Shown: positions 35,006 through 44,383, numbered from the stretch's first letter. The stretch is 64,000 nt of DNA from Tindallia magadiensis (GCF_900113635.1 NZ_FOQA01000004.1:1-64000); one strand, 5' to 3'. Made by a program: numbers and translations. Notes: generated from the letters alone by a model not told the origin.

Positions 35006-36268
35006 ATGACAAGTAAATGTGATCAAATAAACATTACTACTTTAGGCAATTTTGATGTTATTAAAGGAGACCAGTCATTACTATCAATGCATCCTGGCTC
35101 TAAAAAAATCTGGGAACTTTTTAAGTTTATGCTTACTTACAGAGGACGGTCTTTTACTCCTGAATCTTTGGTCGATGCTTTATGGCCTACAGAAGACTAT
35201 TCCGATCCACGAGGTGCATTAAGACGACAGATGCACCGTTTACGTCAACTCCTCCATGAATCAGGCGTTGAACATCAATGTGGTACTTTGATTGTTTTTA
35301 GAAACGGCTACTATCAATGGAACACCGATTCCGTAACTTATGTTGATTGTGAACTTTTTGAAAAGGCAATTGAAAAAGCAGATAGTTTCAAAAGATCAGA
35401 TCCTGTTAAAGCTTTGCTTCATTATCGAGAAGCCGTATCACTTTATAAAGGAGAATATTTACCGGACTGTTCTGAGCATCAGTGGGTTTTTTCCGTAAGG
35501 AATCTTTACCGTCGGCTTTTTTTAAAAGCTATTTTAGCTTTAGGCGAGCTTACCAGTTCTCAGGAAGATTATCAAGCGTTTTTACCCATTTGCGAAAAGG
35601 CTATTCAGTTGGATTATTATGAAGAGGATTTTCACTTACTATATATGGATACATTGATGTATGTTGGGGAAAAAAAGACAGCTCTTCAGCATTATGAACA
35701 AGTAACAGGTTTTTTATATCACGAGATGGGCGTTAAACCTTCCAATGCCATGAAATCAATGTACAAAAGAATTCTCTCTACTCAAGAAGTTCATAACTCC
35801 CTTGATTCCCTCCATGCAGAGCTAGAAAAGAATACTACTTCCGAAACTGCTTTTTTCTGCGAACCAACGATTTTTAGATCTATCTACGAGCTGGAATGGA
35901 GACGAAGTGAACGAGATGGATATCAAACCGTCATTGGTCTTCTGACAATTACCAATTTAGATATTAACGAATCTTTGAATAAAAACATGCTGAAAGATTT
36001 CGGGAGTCATCTTATCCGTTCTCTACGCAAGGGAGATGTTGTAACCAAATGGAACAATACGCAGTTTTTAGTCTTATTACCAGGATTAACAGAAGATTTA
36101 ATGAATCAAGTTGTTTCTCGGATTCTCACCTCTTATAACCGTATAAACGAAACTTTTCCAGCAGCTATTAAATTTGAAATACGACAAGTACTACCACCTC
36201 AAAATATCATTTCAGATAATTCGAGTTCAAAATTACCAGCAATTCCTAAGCATTCATCCGATGCGTAG
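35006..36268 (+). CDS. BTAD-type transcriptional regulator with a degenerate GGDEF-like C terminus
   Basis: The protein has 420 residues. Residues 5-105 form a winged-helix DNA-binding domain (LGNFDVIKGD, PESLVDALWP, LRRQMHRLRQLL). The bacterial transcriptional activator domain (about 110-260), made of TPR-like helices, includes YVDCELFEKAIEKA and HYEQVTGFLYHEMGV. The C-terminal part (about 290-400) looks like a GGDEF fold, with KWNNTQFLVLLPG in place of RWGGDEFxxLLP. The signature residues are lost, so it should not make c-di-GMP but may bind a nucleotide. The start at 35006 follows GAAGGA and lies downstream of the promoter. The target genes are unknown. Confidence 0.85.
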   Translation: MTSKCDQINITTLGNFDVIKGDQSLLSMHPGSKKIWELFKFMLTYRGRSFTPESLVDALWPTEDYSDPRGALRRQMHRLRQLLHESGVEHQCGTLIVFRNGYYQWNTDSVTYVDCELFEKAIEKADSFKRSDPVKALLHYREAVSLYKGEYLPDCSEHQWVFSVRNLYRRLFLKAILALGELTSSQEDYQAFLPICEKAIQLDYYEEDFHLLYMDTLMYVGEKKTALQHYEQVTGFLYHEMGVKPSNAMKSMYKRILSTQEVHNSLDSLHAELEKNTTSETAFFCEPTIFRSIYELEWRRSERDGYQTVIGLLTITNLDINESLNKNMLKDFGSHLIRSLRKGDVVTKWNNTQFLVLLPGLTEDLMNQVVSRILTSYNRINETFPAAIKFEIRQVLPPQNIISDNSSSKLPAIPKHSSDA

Positions 36269-36291
36269 CTGATCCTTTTCAGCTACGCATC
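36260..36291. terminator. Shared 13-bp hairpin closing two convergent genes
   Basis: GATGCGTAGCTGA (36260-36272) pairs perfectly with 36279-36291 around TCCTTT. The stop codons of the plus-strand regulator and the minus-strand sortase both lie inside the arms, so both proteins end Asp-Ala. No long T-run follows on either side. Confidence 0.7.
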
Positions 36292-36942
36292 TTTGATAAC
36301 ACCATGAATAATCAACCGATGTGTTGCTTCATAGATAGGGTCACAGGTAATTAACGTAACCACTCGATCCCTGCGATTACGATTAAGAACTGATACATCA
36401 TCTGGTTCAACTATTTTAATCTCATAGACAATATAGGTAAACCTTTCTTTTGGGGTAGAAATAATAATTTCATCACCTAACTCTATTTCATTCAACCTAT
36501 TAAAAAACCTACCATAAGTGTGACTCCTATGAGCGGCAATTGCGGCATTACCGATTTCTCCAATAGGTGTTGTCCCTTCCATCAGCGCGGCAGCAACCCT
36601 TAAATTTTCTTGACTGGCACCTAAGACTACTGGCATTTCAGCATTTATCTTTGGTATTTCCAGTGTTCCCAAAAGTTTTCCTACCTCCCCTTCTTGAACT
36701 TTCAGTTCCACCTCTTCTTCTATTTCCTCCTCTTCTTCATAGGTTTCAAAAATATTTTGTAATCCTTCGTATTCTTCTGCTACATCTTCATTGGCAGAAA
36801 TAGGCTCTTCTGTTAATGAATTTTGTTGTTCTAGCTCTCTCATTAATCTCGCTTGTCCAAATCCACCATACAAGTAGTTTGCTAAAGGATAGAGAGCTAT
36901 TAAAACACCTGCTATTATCAAAAAAAGTGAAAGTTTTTTCAT
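36283..36942 (-). CDS. Class D sortase
   Basis: This 219-residue membrane-anchored transpeptidase has TM1 at about 4-24, an acidic linker rich in Glu (about 40-85), and the sortase barrel: LGTLEIPKINAEMPVVLG, catalytic His in AIAAHRSHTYGRF, catalytic Cys in LITCDP and Arg in ATHRLIIHG. The short form without a C-terminal TM fits class D, which attaches sorting-signal proteins to the cell wall. No LPxTG-type substrate gene is in this window. The start follows GAGGAGATTTT. A possible promoter (TTGATG-N19-TATAAT, 37045-37075) is weak. Confidence 0.92.
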   Translation of the reverse strand: MKKLSLFLIIAGVLIALYPLANYLYGGFGQARLMRELEQQNSLTEEPISANEDVAEEYEGLQNIFETYEEEEEIEEEVELKVQEGEVGKLLGTLEIPKINAEMPVVLGASQENLRVAAALMEGTTPIGEIGNAAIAAHRSHTYGRFFNRLNEIELGDEIIISTPKERFTYIVYEIKIVEPDDVSVLNRNRRDRVVTLITCDPIYEATHRLIIHGVIKDA

Positions 36943-37308
36943 TAAAATCTCCTCTTCTCCTTCTTTATTCTTCTCTCAAAGCTTTCTGAAAGATTCGCCA
37001 CACAATTATCTTATATCTTATATCTTATATAAAGTTAATACCCTATTATAACAAAAGTATCTTCTCAGTCATCAACTCTCACAGTATTTAAGCAAAATAA
37101 TCGTCGCTGCCTTTCACCCTTCGATATATTGATCTTTTTCAATAAAAACCCTTCCCAAACCACTATTTTCCAGTATTTATACGTTTTCAAAAAATCCGCT
37201 TATCATTTGTTAAAATTTTATTTTTTATTTATATCGCTGAGAATACATTATGCCAATGCTTTCATCAAATAAGCCCGCCTAATTAGTCAGCATATTCGGT
37301 AGATTGAA
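36943..37308. other. AT-rich intergenic region between sortase and stn genes
   Basis: This region separates divergent genes. It contains three tandem copies of TTATATC (about 37010-37030) and a weak promoter-like pair for the sortase (37045-37075). Nothing else recognisable is seen until the stn promoter. Confidence 0.45.
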
Positions 37309-37337
37309 ATGACTCAAAGATTCTCTTATGTTATAAT
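37309..37337 (+). promoter_or_regulatory. Promoter of the stn-like operon
   Basis: ATGACT (37309-37314), a 17-base spacer and consensus TATAAT (37332-37337) lie about 42 bases before the first start codon. Confidence 0.7.
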
Positions 37338-37378
37338 TCTATTAGTTGTGTGAAAATAATCAAAAGGAGTGATATCGA

Positions 37379-37918
37379 ATGCAATGTTGTGGAGGAAATG
37401 GCCTACAGGCTCCGGAACAAACGGTTTCTAATTCAGATTTATCTTTGATTAAGTCTGTTCTCGATCAGTATAAGGATAAACCTGGAAGCTTAATTACTAT
37501 TTTGCAAAAATCTCAAGACATATATGGTTATTTACCCATAGATGTTTTAGATCATATTGCTGAAGTAACCGGCATCAAGGCACCGAATGTTTATGGAGTT
37601 GCTACCTTTTACACCCAATTCCGACTTGAACCCATCGGCAAATATCTAATTATGCTCTGCATGGGAACTGCTTGTCATGTCAATGGCGCCGGTCCTGTCT
37701 ATGATGCAATCTGTGATGAGTTAAAAATTGTTGATGGCGAAACAACAGAAGACGGTCTCTTCACCTTGAATAATGTTGCCTGTCTGGGATGTTGCAGTCT
37801 GTCACCTGTTATGATGATCAATGGAGAAACGCACGCAAAACTTACTCCGGATAGTACACGTAAAATCCTGCGTGAATTACGCAAGTATGACAAAGAACAA
37901 ACAGGTAAGGAGGCGTAG
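37379..37918 (+). CDS. NuoE/HydC-like [2Fe-2S] subunit of an electron-bifurcating complex (StnA-like)
   Basis: This 179-residue thioredoxin-fold ferredoxin subunit has [2Fe-2S] ligands C94, C99, C135 and C139 (LCMGTACHVNG; CLGCCSLSP). The family sequence IYGYLPIDVLDHIA and GVATFYTQF is clear. It would relay electrons next to the FMN subunit. It starts a three-gene operon, 2 bases before the NuoF-like gene. In HydABC and StnABC complexes the same subunit is present. AAAGGAG precedes the start. Confidence 0.92.
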   Translation: MQCCGGNGLQAPEQTVSNSDLSLIKSVLDQYKDKPGSLITILQKSQDIYGYLPIDVLDHIAEVTGIKAPNVYGVATFYTQFRLEPIGKYLIMLCMGTACHVNGAGPVYDAICDELKIVDGETTEDGLFTLNNVACLGCCSLSPVMMINGETHAKLTPDSTRKILRELRKYDKEQTGKEA

Positions 37919-37920
37919 CT

Positions 37921-39672
37921 ATGAGAATTGTTGTCGGACAAGGCAGCTGTGGAATTGCAGCAGGTGCCAGTAAAGTCAGTAAAGCTTTTGAACAAGAAAT
38001 AGCATCCCGCAACGCACCCATTCAGCTGGAGCTTACCGGATGCTGTGGTACCTGTTACCTTGAACCAGTTGTAGATATCTATGATGATACCAACACGAAA
38101 AAGACCTATGTGATGGTCACTCCTGAAATGGTAGGAGAGATCATTGATAGTGAATTACATGGAAAAACACCTGTTGAAAGCCAACTAATCAGTGAAGAGG
38201 ACCTGGATGCTCAGCAAAAACAAAAGAAAGTAGCATTGCAAAATGCTGGTCATATTAACCCAGAAGATATCGATGAATATATTGAAAAAGAAGGTTATCA
38301 GGCGATTGAAAGATGTCTTAAAGAAATGACTCCTGCCGACGTCATCAATGAGATTAAAGTTTCCGGACTACGTGGTCGTGGAGGAGCTGGCTTTCCAACC
38401 TGGTTTAAGTGGAACGCGGCTTATCAACAGCAATCAACCCCTAAATACATGGTCTGTAATGCTGACGAAGGTGATCCTGGTGCCTTTATGGATAGAAGTA
38501 TTTTAGAAGGTGACCCTCATGGCGTGATTGAAGGCATGATGATTGGCGGTTATGCCATAGGAGCCAACGAAGGTGTTTTTTATGTTCGGGCAGAATATCC
38601 GCTGGCTATTGAACGATTACAAAAGGCAATTGACCAGGCTCGTGAAAAAGGAATACTTGGTAAAAACATCATGGGATCTGGATTTGATTTTGACCTTTGG
38701 ATTAAAGCTGGTGCTGGCGCTTTTGTTTGTGGAGAAGAAACAGCCTTGATTGCTTCCTTGGAAGGCGAAAGAGGTATGCCAAGGCTTAAACCGCCATTCC
38801 CTGCTCAAAAAGGCTTCTGGCAACAACCTACTAATATTAATAATGTTGAAACCCTAGCAAATATTCCTTGGATTTTCCGTAATGGCGGTGCTGCTTTTGC
38901 AGCCATGGGAACTGAGAAAAGTAAAGGAACAAAGGTTTTCGCTCTTGCCGGTAAAACAAAAAAAGGTGGTCTGGTAGAAATTCCTATGGGCCTTACACTT
39001 CGAGAAGTCATTTACGACATCGGCGGCGGTATTCTTGACGATAAAGCCTTTAAAGCAGTTCAAATGGGCGGCCCTTCCGGTGGTTGTATTCCTGCCCACT
39101 TGCTGGATACACCTGTTGATTATGAATCAATCACTGAAACTGGTGCCATCATGGGATCCGGTGGAATGGTTGTTATGGATGAAACAACCTGTATGGTAGG
39201 CATGGCAAAGTTCTTTCTTGATTTTACAAGAAAAGAATCCTGCGGAAAATGTATTCACTGTCGAATGGGTACTATGCGAATGTTAGAAATCCTCACTCGG
39301 ATTACAGAAGGCGAAGGAAAAGAAGGCGATATTGAATTACTTGAAGAACTATGCGAACGTGTTAAAGAGGGTTCTTTATGTGCTTTAGGCGGAACAGCTC
39401 CCAACCCGGTATTAACTACTTTACAATATTTCCGAGACGAGTATGAAGCACATATTTATGATAAAAAATGTCCTTCTCATCAATGCACTCAGCTTTTGAC
39501 TTATACCGTATCCGAAACAGCCTGCGTAGGTTGTGGAATATGTAAGAAAAATTGTCCAACGGATGCCATCACTGGTAATAATAAAGAACTTCATGTGATT
39601 CATCAAGATCTTTGTATTAAATGCGGAAAATGTAAAACCGTCTGTCCTTTCAAGGCAATTGACGTAGACTAA
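37921..39672 (+). CDS. NuoF/HydB-like NADH-binding flavoprotein subunit (StnB-like)
   Basis: This protein has 583 residues. An N-terminal [2Fe-2S] thioredoxin-like domain (about 1-100, with C10 and LTGCCGTC) precedes the NADH/FMN-binding NuoF core (GLRGRGGAGFPTWFKW; CNADEGDPGAFMDR), the SLBB domain and the NuoF [4Fe-4S] site (ESCGKCIHCRMGT). Two C-terminal [4Fe-4S] motifs end it (CVGCGICKKNCPTDA; CIKCGKCKTVCPFKA). This is the layout of the bifurcating HydB/StnB subunit, where FMN is thought to split electrons between NAD and ferredoxin. It lies between the stnA-like and stnC-like genes. Confidence 0.93.
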   Translation: MRIVVGQGSCGIAAGASKVSKAFEQEIASRNAPIQLELTGCCGTCYLEPVVDIYDDTNTKKTYVMVTPEMVGEIIDSELHGKTPVESQLISEEDLDAQQKQKKVALQNAGHINPEDIDEYIEKEGYQAIERCLKEMTPADVINEIKVSGLRGRGGAGFPTWFKWNAAYQQQSTPKYMVCNADEGDPGAFMDRSILEGDPHGVIEGMMIGGYAIGANEGVFYVRAEYPLAIERLQKAIDQAREKGILGKNIMGSGFDFDLWIKAGAGAFVCGEETALIASLEGERGMPRLKPPFPAQKGFWQQPTNINNVETLANIPWIFRNGGAAFAAMGTEKSKGTKVFALAGKTKKGGLVEIPMGLTLREVIYDIGGGILDDKAFKAVQMGGPSGGCIPAHLLDTPVDYESITETGAIMGSGGMVVMDETTCMVGMAKFFLDFTRKESCGKCIHCRMGTMRMLEILTRITEGEGKEGDIELLEELCERVKEGSLCALGGTAPNPVLTTLQYFRDEYEAHIYDKKCPSHQCTQLLTYTVSETACVGCGICKKNCPTDAITGNNKELHVIHQDLCIKCGKCKTVCPFKAIDVD

Positions 39673-39692
39673 GGAATAGGGGTGAATAAAGT

Positions 39693-42600
39693 ATGTCTGT
39701 GATCAGATTAAATATCAACGGAAAAGAAGTCACAGGGCAACATGGGCAAACAATTCTTCAGGTCGCTCGTGCAAATGGAATTGAAATACCAACGCTTTGC
39801 TACGATGAACGAATGGAAATATATGGTTCCTGCGGTCTTTGCATCGTTGAAGTGGAAGGAATTCCTAAACTGCTACGTGCATGTGCTACAGAAATCAGTC
39901 AAGATATGGTCATCAAAACTAATTCCGAAACGATCAAAGCCAATCGTAAAATCGCTCTAGAATTATTGCTGACAGACCATACCGGCGACTGCCGACCTCC
40001 ATGCGTGCTTGAATGCCCTGGAAAAACCGATTGTCAGGGTTATGTAGGATTAATCGCTAATGGCGAATACAAAGAATCTCTTAAGCTAATAAAAGAACAA
40101 CTGCCACTTCCGGCTTCCATCGGTCGTGTATGTCCTCATCCCTGCGAAGATGCTTGTCGTAGAGAGTTAAAGGATGAACCGGTTGCCATTGCTTGGCATA
40201 AGCGATTTGTGGCCGATATAGATTTACAGGATCCAGAAGTATTTATACCAGAAATTAAAGAACCTAGCGGAAAAAAAATAGCTATTGTCGGTGGTGGACC
40301 AGGTGGTCTTTCGACGGCCTATTACCTGTTGCAGGAAGGTCATGAAGTAACCATTTATGATATGATGCCTGAAATGGGCGGTATGCTCAAATATGGTATT
40401 CCTCAGTACCGCCTTCCTAAAGATGTTTTAAATCAGGAAATAGGTATTATTGAAAAAATGGGCGCTCAAATGATCAATAATGTAAGGATTGGTCAGGATT
40501 TAACTCTGGATTATCTTCGCGCTAATAATGATGCGGTTTATCTTTCTATCGGTTGCTGGGAAAGTTCTCCAATGAAATGTAAAGGCGAAGATTTAGAAGG
40601 TGTTATTGGTGGTATTCATTTTCTTCGAGATGTTGTAGAGAACAAACCAATTAAAATAGGTAAAAAAGTAGCCGTTATTGGTGGCGGAAACACAGCCATG
40701 GATGCCTGTAGAACAGCGGTCCGCCTAGGTGCTGACGAAGTATACAACCTTTACAGAAGAACTCGCGGCGAAATGCCCGCCGAGGAAATTGAAATTGTTG
40801 AAGCTGAAGAAGAAGGCGTTATTTTTAAGTTTCTTGTTAGTCCACTAGAGGTCATTGGCGAAAATGGTCATGTCCAAAAAATCCGACTACAGAAAATGGA
40901 ATTAGGAGAGCCGGATGCTAGCGGAAGACGACGCCCTGTACCTATTGAAGGTGAAGAGGAAATCCTTGAACTGGACTCTGTTATCGTTGCTATTGGCCAA
41001 TATGTCAATGTGGAAGGATTTGAAGCTTTAGAAAGAACCAAATGGGATACCATTATTTCTGATGAAAAAACTTTTTCTACCAGTATTCCCGGAGTTTTTG
41101 CCGGTGGAGATGCCATTAATGACAACTTAAAAATTGCTATCCAAGCTATCGGTGACGGCAAAATCGCTTCAAAAGTCATCCATGAGTATGTCAATGGAGT
41201 ACAGGTTCGCTATGAAAAGCCTTATTTAGTAACACGTAAAGCAGAAGATATCAAGGTAGAAGAATTCGCTCACCGAGAAACAGCCAATCGGCCACCGATG
41301 GCACATTTGTCACCTGAATTCCGGAGACAAAATTTCGAGGAAGTTGGTCTTGGTTTCACACCAGAACAAGCTGTCGAAGATGCAAAACGCTGCTTGGAAT
41401 GTGGTTGTCATGATTACTTTGAATGCAAACTTTTAGAATACGCTAATGATTATCATGTAGAACCAGACCGCCTAGCGGGTGAAATGCATCAACGTCAAGC
41501 AGAAAATTCGCATCCTTTCATTGATCGTAACCCGGATAAATGTATTCTCTGCGGTCTTTGCGTCCGAGTTTGCCAAGAAGTGATGGATATAACAGCTCTT
41601 GGTCTTGTTGACAGAGGTTTCGATACAATCGTGAAACCAGCCATGGATCGTCCTCTCAAAGACACAGACTGTATCTCCTGCGGTCAATGTGTAGACGTAT
41701 GCCCAACAGGTGCATTGCAGGAACGTCTTCTGATTGAAAAATCAGTACCTGTTGAAGCCCATCAGGTAGATACCGTATGCGGATATTGCAGTGTTGGATG
41801 TGAACAAACCTTGGAAGTTTGCGGAAATATGCTAGTTCGATCACTTCCAAAACTAGACAGTCCTTCTTCCGGCGGATTACTCTGTGTTAAAGGACGCTTT
41901 GGTTTTGATATGGCTCAGAAACATCAGCGAATCACTACTCCCATGATCAGGAAAGACGGCGAACTAGTAGAGGCTAGCTGGGACGAAGCCTTGCTTCTTG
42001 TAGCTAAAAAAGCTCAAGGGATTGGTTTCCAAAATGGTGCTGATTCCATAGCGCTTACCGTCTCTGACCATTGGACAAATGAAGAAATATATACAGCCAA
42101 GCGATTTGCACATGAAGTGCTTCATACCCCTTGGTTAGGTTCTCTTAATCGAAAAAACGGAGGCCTTCAGGATGTATTAGGAATTGATGCTTCTCCTAAC
42201 ACTTTAGAAGAAGTTCTCCGGACTCAGGTTATTCTTTTGATTGGTTCTCAAATTATGCGGGATCATGCAATGGCAGGTGTTAAGGTCCGAAAAGCCGTCC
42301 AGGAAAATGGTGCTCAATTAATCACTGTTAATCCTGAAAAAACAAAAGCTGATGAATGGGCAACCATCAATGTAACTCCGGAAAATCAATTATCCTTCTT
42401 AAAAGAAATAGCCGCAGCTCTAATCGAAAAAGGTTGCAATCCAGCAGATGTTGAAGGATTTGAAGCCTTAAAAGAAAGTCTAAAGGATGTAAAGCCAAGT
42501 ACAGAAGCTGCTAAAATAGCTAATATTTATAGTGATGCTAAATCGGCTATGATTGTTTTCGACAGCAAAACCCTTACTTCCCAAGCGGAGGTCATGTTAG

Positions 42601-43280
42601 CGAACATAGCTGTTCTTGCAGGTCAGATTGGTGCACCAAGAAAAGGGCTGCTTAAATTGCAACCTCAAAATAATAGTCAGGCTCTCCCACTCCTAGGTAT
42701 TCACAAAGATGCTACCGCGATCTTAAATTCAATCAGAGCCGGTCACCTAAAAGGATTACTTCTTTTGGGAGAAGATTTGCCTGCACCAGAACTAAAAAGC
42801 CTTGATTTCTTGATGGTAATGGACTCACATTTAACAGAAACAGCTAAAATGGCTGATGTGTTTTTACCAGCTGCTATTCATGCAGAAACAGAAGGCACAT
42901 ATACTAGTTTTGAGCGGCGCATACAGGCATTGACCAATGTTCTAGAGCCTGCTCAGACAATGAAAAACTGGGAAGTTCTTGCTAAAATAGCGGCCATTCT
43001 TCGCAAGCCCTTTGACTATGGCACAACAGCTGCTATTACAGCCGACTTAGCGGTCAATACTCCTGGTTATCAAGGACTTCAATCACCGAATGAAGAGCCT
43101 GCTTTTTGGCCCTTGAATGAATCGCCGGTCCTTTATACAGAAGGCTTTGGTTTTGAAGACGGAAAAGCCCGGCTTCAAATTCCTTCTGACGCATCTATAT
43201 TTGAAAAACAGTTATCCACTCATTACATCACTAACTTATTTATGAAAAAACTGGAAGACGAAGGGTTGGACCGTCAATAA
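39693..43280 (+). CDS. Large fused subunit: ferredoxin + NADPH oxidoreductase (NfnB-like) + degenerate molybdopterin-type domain (StnC-like)
   Basis: The protein has 1195 residues. In order: a [2Fe-2S] domain (C36, C47, C50, C64); a GltD/NfnB N-terminal cluster domain (about 95-175, PHPCEDACRRELKD); an FAD/NADPH oxidoreductase (about 190-530, IVGGGPGGL and AVIGGGNTAMDACRTA); a cysteine stretch RCLECGC; two [4Fe-4S] motifs (CILCGLCVRVC, CISCGQCVDVC); a CGYCSVGC cluster; and a molybdopterin oxidoreductase-like domain (about 730-1190). In the last, no Cys or Sec stands where formate dehydrogenases hold the metal ligand, so it is probably structural. The whole resembles StnC of the Sporomusa-type Nfn, coupling NADPH to NADH plus ferredoxin. 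Confidence 0.87.
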   Translation: MSVIRLNINGKEVTGQHGQTILQVARANGIEIPTLCYDERMEIYGSCGLCIVEVEGIPKLLRACATEISQDMVIKTNSETIKANRKIALELLLTDHTGDCRPPCVLECPGKTDCQGYVGLIANGEYKESLKLIKEQLPLPASIGRVCPHPCEDACRRELKDEPVAIAWHKRFVADIDLQDPEVFIPEIKEPSGKKIAIVGGGPGGLSTAYYLLQEGHEVTIYDMMPEMGGMLKYGIPQYRLPKDVLNQEIGIIEKMGAQMINNVRIGQDLTLDYLRANNDAVYLSIGCWESSPMKCKGEDLEGVIGGIHFLRDVVENKPIKIGKKVAVIGGGNTAMDACRTAVRLGADEVYNLYRRTRGEMPAEEIEIVEAEEEGVIFKFLVSPLEVIGENGHVQKIRLQKMELGEPDASGRRRPVPIEGEEEILELDSVIVAIGQYVNVEGFEALERTKWDTIISDEKTFSTSIPGVFAGGDAINDNLKIAIQAIGDGKIASKVIHEYVNGVQVRYEKPYLVTRKAEDIKVEEFAHRETANRPPMAHLSPEFRRQNFEEVGLGFTPEQAVEDAKRCLECGCHDYFECKLLEYANDYHVEPDRLAGEMHQRQAENSHPFIDRNPDKCILCGLCVRVCQEVMDITALGLVDRGFDTIVKPAMDRPLKDTDCISCGQCVDVCPTGALQERLLIEKSVPVEAHQVDTVCGYCSVGCEQTLEVCGNMLVRSLPKLDSPSSGGLLCVKGRFGFDMAQKHQRITTPMIRKDGELVEASWDEALLLVAKKAQGIGFQNGADSIALTVSDHWTNEEIYTAKRFAHEVLHTPWLGSLNRKNGGLQDVLGIDASPNTLEEVLRTQVILLIGSQIMRDHAMAGVKVRKAVQENGAQLITVNPEKTKADEWATINVTPENQLSFLKEIAAALIEKGCNPADVEGFEALKESLKDVKPSTEAAKIANIYSDAKSAMIVFDSKTLTSQAEVMLANIAVLAGQIGAPRKGLLKLQPQNNSQALPLLGIHKDATAILNSIRAGHLKGLLLLGEDLPAPELKSLDFLMVMDSHLTETAKMADVFLPAAIHAETEGTYTSFERRIQALTNVLEPAQTMKNWEVLAKIAAILRKPFDYGTTAAITADLAVNTPGYQGLQSPNEEPAFWPLNESPVLYTEGFGFEDGKARLQIPSDASIFEKQLSTHYITNLFMKKLEDEGLDRQ

Positions 43281-43288
43281 AAGAAATA

Positions 43289-43325
43289 AAAAGCAAAACC
43301 CACTATCAGGGTTTTGCTTTTTTAT
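43289..43325. terminator. Convergent terminator between stnC-like gene and aroB
   Basis: AAAGCAAAACCC pairs with GGGTTTTGCTTT around a 7-base loop, with a T-run on the plus strand and an A/T-rich flank on the other. It would serve the stn operon and, on the other strand, the aro operon. Confidence 0.92.
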
Positions 43326-44383
43326 TTCATCATTTCATTCACTTCTGCAGGAGACAAAAGCATTTCTTCCATTACCTGGTTATGATCAGGCAACACAAAA
43401 GAAATTAACTGATCACGATTTTTCTTATCACTGCCCATGCCCTTTATTAGCTCAGAGAGCTGATAATTCTCTGCCTTCCTTATTACAGGAATTTTTTCTA
43501 CCAAACTTTTATATCTCTGATACTGTTGAAGGTCGATCCTACCTAGTTTATGGGCCAGTTCAAGTTCAAACAGCATTCCCCTTCTAACAGCTTCACCGTG
43601 AATCAGTTGAAAATCAGAAAGCTTTTCCATTGCATGGCCTGCTGTATGTCCAAAGTTAAGAATTTTCCTAAGACCCTTTTCCCTCTCATCTTTCATAACA
43701 ATCCTATTTTTACATTCAACACATTTTCCGATTAATTGGCTAACGAGTTCTGGTTTTCTGAGGACTATGGATTCCCAGTGATTTTCAAGCCATTGATCAA
43801 TACCATTTTTCTCTATCACAGCATATTTAATAACTTCCGCCATTCCTGCCCAGTATTGCTCTTCAGATAATGTTTTCAGGATACAGGGATCGATCCAAAC
43901 AGATGACGGTTGGTAAAAACTACCTGCCATATTTTTGCCCGCCTTCAGGTTTACACCTGTTTTTCCACCAACACTACTATCTACCTGTGAAAGTAAGGTA
44001 GTCGGCATTTGCACCCACTCAATTCCTCTCATATACACCGAAGCACAAAATCCTGTTAAATCTCCTACTACCCCACCACCTAAAGCAATTAGCCCATCGT
44101 AACGATTCACTTCGGCTTCTGCCATTTTATCTAATATCTTTTCCACTTGCTGAAAGGATTTACTCCGCTCTCCGTTTTCTATTTCTATCGAAAGGTAGGC
44201 CTGTGCTTTTAGATTTTGAACCAGTTCCTGTTGAGCAAGAGATACTTTATTGTCTGTAATGAGTACCCACTTTTGATCCCTACTTCCACCCAACCTTTCT
44301 TGTATTGAAAAGTGCGATAACAAGTCTGGTTCAATCATAATAGGATACGATCCTTGATGAAATTCTGCTATTATTTTTTCCAT
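43322..44383 (-). CDS. aroB: 3-dehydroquinate synthase
   Basis: This 353-residue, NAD- and metal-dependent enzyme makes 3-dehydroquinate from DAHP. The signatures are ALGGGVVGDLTGFCASVYMRG (NAD), PTTLLSQVDSSVGGKTGVN, and the metal histidines in LNFGHTAGHAMEKL and LIHGEAV. It is the last gene of the aro operon and overlaps aroC by 13 bases. The length is normal. Confidence 0.96.
   Translation of the reverse strand: MEKIIAEFHQGSYPIMIEPDLLSHFSIQERLGGSRDQKWVLITDNKVSLAQQELVQNLKAQAYLSIEIENGERSKSFQQVEKILDKMAEAEVNRYDGLIALGGGVVGDLTGFCASVYMRGIEWVQMPTTLLSQVDSSVGGKTGVNLKAGKNMAGSFYQPSSVWIDPCILKTLSEEQYWAGMAEVIKYAVIEKNGIDQWLENHWESIVLRKPELVSQLIGKCVECKNRIVMKDEREKGLRKILNFGHTAGHAMEKLSDFQLIHGEAVRRGMLFELELAHKLGRIDLQQYQRYKSLVEKIPVIRKAENYQLSELIKGMGSDKKNRDQLISFVLPDHNQVMEEMLLSPAEVNEMMK

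Noticed and set aside
40868-41850. Minus-strand frames inside the StnC-like gene
   Set aside because: They are antisense shadows of a well-conserved plus-strand protein.
39693-43280. NAD-dependent formate dehydrogenase (Mo/Se) alpha subunit
   Set aside because: No Cys or in-frame TGA (Sec) occurs at the metal-ligand position; the NfnB-like fusion points to an Stn-type complex.
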